DNA from: Faecimorpha stercoravium
GTDB lineage: Bacteria > Bacillota > Clostridia > Lachnospirales > Bianqueaceae
DNA length: 12,789 nt
NCBI GenBank assembly: GCA_018712555.1
Contig: DVGT01000059.1
Coordinates: 1 to 12,789 of the forward strand
Direction: 5' to 3'
Every line of letters starts with the position of its first letter. Position 1 is the first letter of the stretch. The notes beneath the pieces are model-generated. The model worked only from the letters and a program-made list of their open reading frames with translations. It was not told the DNA's origin and made no database searches. The translations under genes and the position numbers were made by a program. Below, one piece after another: positions 1-6,372 of this stretch.

Positions 1-30
1 CGCGGCAGGCCTTTATGGCGGCCTGCCGCG
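1..30 (+). other. Intergenic stem-loop upstream of the ABC permease genes
   Basis: Bases 1-11 (CGCGGCAGGCC) and 20-30 (GGCCTGCCGCG) form a perfect, GC-rich 11-bp stem with an 8-base loop. No T-run follows, so it is not a classical intrinsic terminator. In sugar ABC operons such hairpins commonly lie between the solute-binding-protein gene and the permease genes, where they protect the upstream mRNA from 3' decay and lower distal gene expression. That role is inferred here, because the upstream gene lies outside the window. Confidence 0.75.
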
Positions 31-61
31 TCCATGTATTGAGAAAGGACGGTGGGTCAGG

Positions 62-1015
62 ATGGGGCGTCATGCGGCAGTCCCACGGAACCGGACGCAG
101 AAAAAGAAAGTATGGGTTAAGATGGTACAACATCGGTATGTGTATCTCATGCTGCTGCCGGTCATGTTATATTATCTGATTTTTCATTACTTCCCAATGG
201 TGGGCGTACTGATCGCATTTAAGGATTACAGTATTCGCTATACCTTCTGGGAGAATATTTTCAATACGCCCTGGGTGGGCCTGAAGCATTTTGAGGCCTA
301 TTTTCAGAGCTTTTACTTCGCCAGAACCTTTGGCAACACCCTGATTATCAATCTGTATGGACTGATCTTCACCTTCCCGGCGCCGATCGTACTGGCGCTT
401 CTTCTGAATGAAGTGCGGAATATGCGCTTTAAGAAAGTCGTACAGTCCATCACGTATCTGCCACACTTTATTTCCATGGTGGTTGTGGCAGGATTGGTCA
501 TTGATTTCACGAGCAGCGATGGCCTGATCAATACAATCATAGAAGCCTTTGGCGGTGAGAGCATACAATTTTTGGTGGAACCGGAGTGGTTTAGGACCGT
601 ATATATCCTGTCCGCGATCTGGCAGGAAATCGGCTGGGGCTCGATCATCTATCTGGCGGCATTAGCCGGTGTGGACGCGGAACTCTATGAGGCGGCGGTA
701 ATTGACGGAGCGGGACGCTGGAAACAGATGCTGCATGTGACTTTACCTTCTATCACGCCCACGATCATCATCCTGCTCATCATGAAGATCGGGCAGATGA
801 TGAATGTAGGGGTCGAAAAAATCCTGCTGTTGTATCAGCCTACGACCTATGAGACGGCGGACGTGATTTCCTCATATGTGTACCGCCGAGGTCTTCTGGA
901 GTCTGAATACAGCTTCTCCACTGCGGTGGATCTGTTTAATTCAGTCGTAAACTTCATTTTGCTGGTATCCGCGAATAAGATCAGCAAGATGCTGACGGAA
1001 ACCAGTCTTTGGTAA
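62..1015 (+). CDS. Sugar ABC transporter permease, LplB family
   Basis: This is an inner-membrane subunit of a binding-protein-dependent carbohydrate importer (LplB-type, MalF-like position), 317 aa, normal for the family. It has a short basic N-terminus (residues 1-25) and a first membrane helix at about 26-52. Further helices lie at about 90-116, 133-150, 178-202, 231-249 and 287-305. The cytoplasmic EAA loop that docks on the ATPase is seen at residues 210-231 (EAAVIDGAG, then LP at 228-229). The ATG at 62 follows an AAAGGACGG site; an in-frame ATG at 122 would remove part of the basic leader. The stop codon overlaps the ribosome site of the next gene, so the two permeases are co-transcribed and probably coupled. 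LplB/YtcP pairs often import oligosaccharides or plant and host glycan fragments; the substrate cannot be read from the sequence. Confidence 0.95.
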   Translation: MGRHAAVPRNRTQKKKVWVKMVQHRYVYLMLLPVMLYYLIFHYFPMVGVLIAFKDYSIRYTFWENIFNTPWVGLKHFEAYFQSFYFARTFGNTLIINLYGLIFTFPAPIVLALLLNEVRNMRFKKVVQSITYLPHFISMVVVAGLVIDFTSSDGLINTIIEAFGGESIQFLVEPEWFRTVYILSAIWQEIGWGSIIYLAALAGVDAELYEAAVIDGAGRWKQMLHVTLPSITPTIIILLIMKIGQMMNVGVEKILLLYQPTTYETADVISSYVYRRGLLESEYSFSTAVDLFNSVVNFILLVSANKISKMLTETSLW

Positions 1016-1027
1016 GGAGGGATTGAA

Positions 1028-1909
1028 ATGGGAATGGTGATTAAACGAACCACCGGTCAGAAGATTTTTGACGTGGGAAATCATATCTTCTTGCTTTTTA
1101 TGGTGGTCATCACGCTATACCCCTGCATCTATGTACTGGCCGCTTCGTTCAGCGATCCGAATGAGGTGCTGCGGTCCGGCGGCCTGCTTCTGTGGCCGAA
1201 AGGATTTCAGGCGGAAACCTATGGCCTGGTGATGCAGAACAGAATGATTTTTGTAGGATATAAGAATACGCTGTTTTATGTGATCGTGGGAACGGCCATC
1301 AATCTGATCCTGACGATCCTGGGAGCTTATGCTCTTTCCAGGAAAAATGTGCCTGGGGTAGGCGTCATGATGCTGCTCATTACTTTTACCATGTTCTTTA
1401 GAGGCGGCATGGTACCGGAATTTCTGATCAATCGTTCGCTGGGCATCTATGATAACCGCTGGGCGGTCATACTCCCCTATGCCATGAGCGTCTATAACCT
1501 GATCATCATGCGTACCTTTTTTTCAAACATTCCAGCAAGTCTGGAGGAATCTGCGAAGATTGACGGGGCTAATGATTTTGTGATTCTGTTTCGCATTTTC
1601 GTCCCCCTGGCGGTACCCTCCATTGCTGTCGTCGGATTGTACTATGGTGTGGGACACTGGAATTCCTACATGCGGGCCCTGATCTATCTGCGGGATCGTG
1701 AACTTTTCCCGCTGCAGGTTGTATTGCGGGAGATCCTGCTGCAGAATCAGAATGAAGCTTTGCAAAGCGCGACGGATACCACATTCGCTTACGCAGAAAA
1801 TCTGAAATACGCCACGATCGTGGTATCTACGGTGCCGATTCTGTGCGTGTATCCCTTCCTGCAGCGTTTCTTCGTGAAGGGCGTCATGATCGGCGCGGTG
1901 AAAGGATAA
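1028..1909 (+). CDS. Sugar ABC transporter permease, YtcP/LplC (MalG-like) family
   Basis: This is the second membrane subunit of the same importer, 293 aa. Hydrophobic helices lie at about 17-41, 80-103, 112-126, 144-163, 196-214 and 261-278. The EAA loop is at residues 173-195 (EESAKIDGAN followed by the VPL segment), and the C-terminus KGVMIGAVKG is typical of the family. The start is well supported: AAGGAGG at 1014-1020 overlaps the TAA of the upstream gene and stands 7 bases before the ATG. The partner permease ends 12 bases upstream and the SGNH hydrolase begins 4 bases after the stop codon, so all three form one transcription unit. No ATP-binding subunit is encoded nearby; importers of this class usually borrow a shared MsmK/UgpC-like ATPase, which is family knowledge rather than something seen here. 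Confidence 0.95.
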   Translation: MGMVIKRTTGQKIFDVGNHIFLLFMVVITLYPCIYVLAASFSDPNEVLRSGGLLLWPKGFQAETYGLVMQNRMIFVGYKNTLFYVIVGTAINLILTILGAYALSRKNVPGVGVMMLLITFTMFFRGGMVPEFLINRSLGIYDNRWAVILPYAMSVYNLIIMRTFFSNIPASLEESAKIDGANDFVILFRIFVPLAVPSIAVVGLYYGVGHWNSYMRALIYLRDRELFPLQVVLREILLQNQNEALQSATDTTFAYAENLKYATIVVSTVPILCVYPFLQRFFVKGVMIGAVKG

Positions 1910-1913
1910 GAGA

Positions 1914-2873
1914 ATGAGAGAAGAAGCGACTTTATTTCATGGATGTATCGAGGTCGAGGAGACACCCTATGGCCTGGTGCCCCGAAGATTCACCCAGGCG
2001 CAGCTTGCGCACTGGGATCAGATCGGCATGGTACGAGCTGCCCGGGCGCATGGGATCGCAGGGACGACGATGCGCTTTGTCACGGATCAGGCGCAGATTT
2101 CCTTTTCCTACCATGTACTGTCGATATGCGGAGAGAAGATGACATTTGACCTGTACGAAGGTGAAAGATTGACAGATTCCATCACACGGCCGACACAGGA
2201 TCTGGAGGGACGGGTTGTGTTTTCGTTACTGGACGGTGGCACGGAACAGGAGGTGACAATCTATCTGCCCTTTACGGCGGAACTGGCCTTCTCAGCCTTC
2301 TCGGAGGGGTTGAAACCCATAGAGAAAACAGCGTATTCGGGTCGGATTCTATGGCTGGGTGATTCGATTTCCCAGGGCATGCACGCGCTGCATCCTTCGC
2401 AGACCCTGGTGGGGATTCTGGGGAGAACCTGGAAGTATGAGATTATCAACCAGGGAGTGGGTGGCTGTGGATATAAGGATATCTGTCGGGACTTTACATA
2501 TGGGGATTGGCATCCCGATCTGCTGGTCTTGTTATTGGGCACAAACGATACGGGACCAGCCGATGTGTCCTGGGATGCCTATCAGGCACAGGTACGGGAA
2601 TGTCTGGACTGCGCACAGGAGAGATTCCTGGCCGATCAGATTCGTCTGATTTCTCCCTTTTGGCGGGGGGATCAACAGAAGGAAGAGATCGGAAGACCCT
2701 TCCGCCGGATTGTTTCGTTATTAAAAGAAGAGGCGAAACGACGAGGCGTGGCCTATATTGATGGTGAAAAAGTCAGTCCTCACTGTAACGATCTGTACTG
2801 GGACGAGCGTCTACATCCCAATGACACTGGATTTGCAGTGATCTGCGAGGCATTGCGAGGACGGATTCTATAG
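1914..2873 (+). CDS. SGNH/GDSL-family esterase with N-terminal beta domain
   Basis: This is a probable cytoplasmic carbohydrate esterase or deacylase, 319 aa, with no signal peptide. Residues 1-140 are beta-rich and contain FDLY at 78-81, resembling the GxDLY N-terminal domain found before some SGNH esterases. The catalytic SGNH domain follows: block I GDSIS with nucleophile Ser151, block II glycines 181-184 (GVGG), block III GTND at 209-212, and block V with His301 in DERLHPND. The usual acid three residues before the histidine is Glu298 rather than Asp, with Asp297 one residue earlier. The gene starts 4 bases after the upstream permease, with a GAAAGGA site inside that gene's last codons, and it is the last gene before a strong terminator. 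The context suggests removal of acetyl or other acyl groups from an imported glycan; the exact substrate is unknown. Confidence 0.88.
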   Translation: MREEATLFHGCIEVEETPYGLVPRRFTQAQLAHWDQIGMVRAARAHGIAGTTMRFVTDQAQISFSYHVLSICGEKMTFDLYEGERLTDSITRPTQDLEGRVVFSLLDGGTEQEVTIYLPFTAELAFSAFSEGLKPIEKTAYSGRILWLGDSISQGMHALHPSQTLVGILGRTWKYEIINQGVGGCGYKDICRDFTYGDWHPDLLVLLLGTNDTGPADVSWDAYQAQVRECLDCAQERFLADQIRLISPFWRGDQQKEEIGRPFRRIVSLLKEEAKRRGVAYIDGEKVSPHCNDLYWDERLHPNDTGFAVICEALRGRIL

Positions 2874-2878
2874 TATGA

Positions 2879-2950
2879 ACGTATACGTAAATACTGTTTA
2901 ATCAATCTTCTCCTTTAGAATTCTTGCGCTATGATGATCGTAGCGTGAAG
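2879..2950. other. Perfect ACGTATACGT palindrome and accessory hairpin after the SGNH gene
   Basis: Bases 2879-2888 form a perfect 10-bp palindrome starting 6 bases after the SGNH stop codon. A second inverted repeat, CGCTATG at 2927-2933 and CGTAGCG at 2939-2945 (one G-U pair), can extend through CTT 2923-2925 with AAG 2948-2950. It lies directly before the terminator stem. These may simply be 3'-UTR structures. The palindrome could bind a regulator, but nothing in the sequence shows that. Confidence 0.4.
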
Positions 2951-2951
2951 G

Positions 2952-2990
2952 GCCTATGAGATCAAAAGGATCTCATGGGCTTTTTATTTT
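2952..2990 (+). terminator. Intrinsic terminator of the ABC permease-esterase operon
   Basis: A 12-bp stem pairs 2952-2963 (GCCTATGAGATC) with 2969-2980 (GATCTCATGGGC), with one G-T pair and the 5-base loop AAAAG. TTTTTATTTT follows at 2981-2990. This is a textbook Rho-independent terminator separating the transport operon from the rsmD promoter. Confidence 0.95.
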
Positions 2991-3052
2991 ACAAAAGGTG
3001 GAAACAAAAACCGAATTTTTTGTGTTCTGGCCCATCTTTCCGCAGAAAAGCC

Positions 3053-3080
3053 TTGACATTTTTCTAAAATTCGATAAAAT
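3053..3080 (+). promoter_or_regulatory. Sigma-A-type promoter of the rsmD-coaD operon
   Basis: A perfect -35 TTGACA at 3053-3058 is followed after 16 bases by TAAAAT at 3075-3080. It stands about 40 bases before the rsmD start and after a strong terminator. The upstream sequence from about 2981 is rich in A/T runs. Confidence 0.8.
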
Positions 3081-3122
3081 GAAAATGAGCAAAATATGCG
3101 AAAGAGACAGGAGGCAGAATGC

Positions 3123-3689
3123 ATGCCCAGAATCATCGCTGGATCCGCCAGAGGGATTTCCCTGTTGGTTCCGGAGGGATTGGATACGAGACCGACAGCG
3201 GATAGTCGGAAAGAAGCTATTTTTTCCAGTATTCAGTTTGACATACCAGGCAGTCGTTTTCTGGATCTGTTTGCAGGCAGCGGAGCCGCAGGCCTGGAGG
3301 CACTTTCGCGGGGGGCTCAGAAAGCAGTCTTTGTGGAAGCAGGTCATAAGGCCGCAGTCTGTATCCAAAAGAACATGGAGAAGACCAGACTCGCGCAGAA
3401 TGCCCGTTTGCTGGAAGAGACCGCAGAACAAGCGATAGGCCGGTTGGCAGCGGAGGGAGAGACATTTGATCTGATTTTTCTGGATCCCCCTTATCATAAG
3501 GGACATGAGGAGCAGTCTGTCAGCGCCATCGCGGAAAAAGGGTTGTTAGCAGAAGGTGGAAAGATCGTGGTGGAATCTGCGGCGGACACGGAGTTTTGCG
3601 TACCGGCGTCGTTTCGGGTGATCAAGACAAAGATCTACCGTATGACAAAGTTCACGCTGCTAACGCGGGAACAAGGAGAATGTGAGTGA
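3123..3689 (+). CDS. rsmD: 16S rRNA (guanine(966)-N(2))-methyltransferase RsmD
   Basis: This S-adenosylmethionine-dependent enzyme methylates G966 (E. coli numbering) of 16S rRNA during 30S assembly. It has 188 aa, normal for the family. The N-terminus MPRIIAGSARG matches the typical RsmD opening. The SAM-binding motif I is FLDLFAGSGAAGLEA at residues 47-61, and the catalytic DPPY motif is at 121-124. The start was placed at 3123 rather than at the in-frame ATG 3096 because AGGAGG at 3109-3114 is 8 bases upstream, and because nine extra residues would precede the conserved opening. It is the first gene after the promoter at 3053. Its TGA overlaps the coaD GTG start by 4 bases (GTGA). The gene corresponds to B. 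subtilis ylbH, next to coaD (ylbI), as in many Firmicutes. Confidence 0.96.
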   Translation: MPRIIAGSARGISLLVPEGLDTRPTADSRKEAIFSSIQFDIPGSRFLDLFAGSGAAGLEALSRGAQKAVFVEAGHKAAVCIQKNMEKTRLAQNARLLEETAEQAIGRLAAEGETFDLIFLDPPYHKGHEEQSVSAIAEKGLLAEGGKIVVESAADTEFCVPASFRVIKTKIYRMTKFTLLTREQGECE

Positions 3690-4198
3690 TCAAGTTTGTA
3701 TATCCGGGCAGCTTTGATCCGCTGACCAAGGGCCATGTGGATATCATCGAGCGGGGAGCGAAGCTGGCGGATCGCTTAATTGTCGGTATTTTGATGAATG
3801 CGACCAAGCAGCCCATGTTTACATTGGAGGAGCGGATCGAGATCATCCAGGCGGGGATCAGCCATCTGTCCAATGTGGATATCATTCCCTTTGATGGACT
3901 GTTGGTGGACTTTCTGAAACAGCAGGACGCCAGGACAGTGGTGCGAGGCCTGCGAGCGGTATCGGATTTCGAGTATGAGCTGCAGATGGCGCAGGCGAAT
4001 CGAAATCTGTATCCGGAGATGGAAACGATTTTCCTTTGTACCAATGTGGAATATTCATTTATCAGTTCTACGGTGGTTAAGGATATATTGCGGCACGGTG
4101 GTGACATCAGCCACCTGGTGCCTGAAGAATCCATTCACATTATTGAGAAAATATTAGGAGGTAAGGAAAATGGCAGTGGATCGACAGATGGAAATTGA
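3686..4198 (+). CDS. coaD: Phosphopantetheine adenylyltransferase CoaD
   Basis: CoaD transfers AMP from ATP to 4'-phosphopantetheine, giving dephospho-CoA, the penultimate step of CoA synthesis. The nucleotidyltransferase-fold signature YPGSFDPLTKGH is at residues 6-17 (TxGH, His17). RGLR is at 88-91 and the ISSTVVK loop at 126-132, all as in known CoaD proteins. It starts with GTG at 3686, overlapping the rsmD stop, with AAGGAG at 3673-3678 seven bases upstream. The family is usually about 160 aa; this protein has 170, and its last ten residues (Lys-Glu-Asn-Gly-Ser and on) are read through the ribosome site and first codons of the next gene. This tail looks like a by-product of the overlap rather than a functional extension. 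Translational coupling with both neighbours is likely. Confidence 0.97.
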   Translation: MIKFVYPGSFDPLTKGHVDIIERGAKLADRLIVGILMNATKQPMFTLEERIEIIQAGISHLSNVDIIPFDGLLVDFLKQQDARTVVRGLRAVSDFEYELQMAQANRNLYPEMETIFLCTNVEYSFISSTVVKDILRHGGDISHLVPEESIHIIEKILGGKENGSGSTDGN

Positions 4199-4730
4199 GG
4201 ATATGCTTGCATCGATCGATGAGATTTTGGAGCAGGCGAAGTCCGTTCCTTTCAGCGATAAGGTGATGGTGGAGCGGAACGAGATCATGGAGATCACAAA
4301 GGAGATCCGGCTGCGTCTTCCTACGGAGATTGAGCAGTCCAAGTGGGTGCTGGAAGAGAAGAACCGGATCTTGGCAGACGCGCAGAAAGAAGCGGAGGAA
4401 AAGATCGCTCAGGCCGAGGAAGAACGCGGCAATATGATCAATGAACATGAGATCACGAAGCGTGCCTATCAGCAGGCTGAGGAGATCGTGGAGGCTTCTA
4501 AGAAGGTGGCGCGCGATATGAAGATCGGCGCGAAGGAGTATGCGGATGAGCTGCTGCAGCAGGTGGATGAGCAGATGAAGAGAATGGGCGAGTTCACCTC
4601 TGGCTCTGTAGAGGGCATCATGAAGGATTATCAGCAGCGGGTGCAGAGCTTTAACGCAGGGCTGGAACAGAAGCGTCAGATTCTGCAGCAGAACCGTAAG
4701 GAGCTCAATGTCAATCGTTCGAACAACTAA
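4170..4730 (+). CDS. Conserved coiled-coil protein downstream of coaD (often labelled ATPase / V-ATPase subunit H-like)
   Basis: This is a 186-aa cytoplasmic protein, almost wholly alpha-helical and very rich in Glu, Gln, Lys and Ala, with no membrane segment or signal peptide. Residues 1-60 form a conserved-looking head (IEDMLASIDEILEQAK, then RNEIMEITKEI). Residues 70-130 form a long coiled coil resembling the stalk of ATP-synthase subunit b, which is why relatives are often misnamed ATPase. No Walker motif is present. From memory, similar proteins follow coaD in many Clostridia. The start at 4170 has AGGAGG at 4156-4161, eight bases upstream and inside coaD; the genes overlap by 29 bases in different frames. 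Function is unknown. A DivIVA-like or scaffold role can be imagined from the coiled coil only. Confidence 0.85.
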   Translation: MAVDRQMEIEDMLASIDEILEQAKSVPFSDKVMVERNEIMEITKEIRLRLPTEIEQSKWVLEEKNRILADAQKEAEEKIAQAEEERGNMINEHEITKRAYQQAEEIVEASKKVARDMKIGAKEYADELLQQVDEQMKRMGEFTSGSVEGIMKDYQQRVQSFNAGLEQKRQILQQNRKELNVNRSNN

Positions 4731-4763
4731 ATAAGAGAGCAGCCATAGGGCGGGGGGTGAAGG

Positions 4764-6320
4764 ATGAGACTTTCGTTTACGCAGTATAAAGACAAGGTAA
4801 TGGGATGCTGGACCGGCAAGAATATTGGCGGGGTTTTGGGCGCGCCCTTTGAGGGTAAGCGCCAGAAGGTACAGATTGATAACTACCAACAGGATCTATC
4901 CGCAGGGCCTCCGCCGAATGATGACCTGGATCTGCAGATCGTCTGGCTGTCGGCGGTAGAGAAGTATGGTCGGAATGTCAACGCGCAGATCCTGGGAGAA
5001 TACTGGTTGTCTTATGTGATTCCCAATTGGGTAGAGTATGGGATGGGGAAGGCGAATTTGCGTGCGGGAATTGTCCCTCCTATGTCCGGCGTGGTGGACA
5101 ATGTCTATAAAGATTCCTGCGGATGTTTTATCCGTTCGGAAATATGGGCCTGTCTGGCGCCGGGACATCCGGAGATCGCAGCCCGATATGCCTATGAGGA
5201 TGGCATTGTCGATCATGGGGATGAGGGAGTACGCGGAGAAATCTTCTTCGCAGCCTTGGAGAGTGCCGCATTTGTAGAGAGCTGCCCGGATACACTGCTG
5301 GACATCGCTCTGTCGTATATTCCGGACGATTGTGCAGTAGCCAGGGCGGTACAAGAAGCCCGGACGTGTTATCGAGAAGGTGTGGACTTCTGGGAGGCCA
5401 GGAAGCGGGTACATAATCTGGTGCCGGGAACTTTTGGCATTCAGAGCTGTAAGATTTCGGAGATTGATCCTGGGGAGAAAGATCTGGAACTGGGAGCGCC
5501 CGGATTTGACGCGCCTGAGAATATCGCGTTTGCAATCCTTGGCTGGCTATATGGCGAGGGCGATTTTGGCAAAGCGTTGTGTCTGGCAGTCGGATGTGGT
5601 GAGGATACGGATTGCTCCGGAGCTTCATTAGGAGCTCTTCTGGGGATTCTATACGGCGCGTCTCAAATCCCTGAGAAGTGGACAAACCCATTAAATGATA
5701 AGATTACCACGTTATGCATTGATAAGACGAGCAGGGGTGTCTGGGTGCCAGATACAGTCACACAGTTAGCGGATCGTCTCATGCGTATCACACCGTTTTT
5801 CCTGGGGATTTCCGGGTGCGACCTGTTTGCGGCGGGTGGATATGAGGTTTTATATCAGAAAGAAGCCTTGTACTGTCCAGGAGATGAAGAATACTTGCCA
5901 TTCATCAATGGGGGCGGAAAGAGTAAAGAGATCCCGGTTCGGCAGCTTTCCAGTCAATCATCCCATGTCGTTCATTATGAAGCACCGGCTTTTCAGGTAC
6001 TGATCGACTATGGAGAAGATTCGGTCTTTTTTGGAGGTCAGACTGCTAAGGTCATTCGGGTCACTGTGATGGACACAGGACTTATGTGTCAGCAGCAATG
6101 GGTCAAACTGAAGCTGTATACGCCGGATCATGTGATGGTGGAAGAAGGACATACCCGTCTTTTGCCATTAAACAATTTGTATCAATCGAAAGCAGAAACC
6201 TCATTTACATTGCTCACGGATGAATATGATGCGTCGAAGCTGGAATGTATCTTAGATGTATCTTTGGAGGCACGGCATTCCAGCCTGCCTATCAAGATTA
6301 CGCTGATGAGAAGAGCATAA
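4764..6320 (+). CDS. ADP-ribosylglycohydrolase (DraG/ARH)-family protein with C-terminal beta domain
   Basis: The N-terminal part (about residues 5-335) is an ADP-ribosylglycohydrolase fold, whose characterised members use two Mg2+ ions to release ADP-ribose from modified proteins or small molecules. Visible motifs are GCWTGKNIGGVLGAP at 14-28, an acidic metal-site segment NDDLDLQ at 52-58, and GEDTDCSGASLGALLG at 279-294 with Asp281 and Asp283. The usual TDDT at the first site reads NDDL, so activity may differ. Residues 340-518 look beta-rich and may form an accessory sandwich domain. The protein is 518 aa, against about 300 for single-domain DraG, and has no signal peptide. ATG 4764 follows a G-rich site (GGGGGTGA, 4753-4760). 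It ends the rsmD operon. Relatives of this large form often sit in carbohydrate loci, so a glycoside or nucleoside substrate is also possible. Confidence 0.87.
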   Translation: MRLSFTQYKDKVMGCWTGKNIGGVLGAPFEGKRQKVQIDNYQQDLSAGPPPNDDLDLQIVWLSAVEKYGRNVNAQILGEYWLSYVIPNWVEYGMGKANLRAGIVPPMSGVVDNVYKDSCGCFIRSEIWACLAPGHPEIAARYAYEDGIVDHGDEGVRGEIFFAALESAAFVESCPDTLLDIALSYIPDDCAVARAVQEARTCYREGVDFWEARKRVHNLVPGTFGIQSCKISEIDPGEKDLELGAPGFDAPENIAFAILGWLYGEGDFGKALCLAVGCGEDTDCSGASLGALLGILYGASQIPEKWTNPLNDKITTLCIDKTSRGVWVPDTVTQLADRLMRITPFFLGISGCDLFAAGGYEVLYQKEALYCPGDEEYLPFINGGGKSKEIPVRQLSSQSSHVVHYEAPAFQVLIDYGEDSVFFGGQTAKVIRVTVMDTGLMCQQQWVKLKLYTPDHVMVEEGHTRLLPLNNLYQSKAETSFTLLTDEYDASKLECILDVSLEARHSSLPIKITLMRRA

Positions 6321-6328
6321 AAGAGGAC

Positions 6329-6370
6329 TCCCCTGAATATTCCTGTAATAGAATGATTCAGGGGATTTTT
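6329..6370 (+). terminator. Intrinsic terminator whose 3' arm overlaps the spoVV ribosome site
   Basis: The outer stem pairs 6329-6338 (TCCCCTGAAT) with 6356-6365 (ATTCAGGGGA). An inner stem ATTC 6339-6342 with GAAT 6351-6354 continues it past a single bulged G. TTTTT follows at 6366-6370. It ends the rsmD-to-DraG operon. The AGGGGA at 6360-6365 is also the only plausible Shine-Dalgarno sequence for spoVV, whose ATG is 7 bases further on. Confidence 0.88.
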
Positions 6371-6372
6371 AT

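Noticed and set aside
1..30. Classical intrinsic terminator at the left edge
   Set aside because: The stem is strong but no T-run follows and transcription must continue into the permease genes unless a promoter lies in 31-55, where none is evident.
3096..3122. Longer start for rsmD
   Set aside because: It has no ribosome site at proper distance, and nine extra residues precede the conserved RsmD opening; AGGAGG fits 3123.
2956..3438. 160-codon + strand frame overlapping the terminator and rsmD
   Set aside because: It starts within the terminator stem, runs through the promoter, and overlaps rsmD in another frame; its composition is not protein-like.
4140..4889. 249-codon - strand frame opposite the coiled-coil gene
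   Set aside because: Its Leu/His-rich translation is a mirror of the Glu/Gln/Lys-rich coiled coil, and there is no ribosome site.
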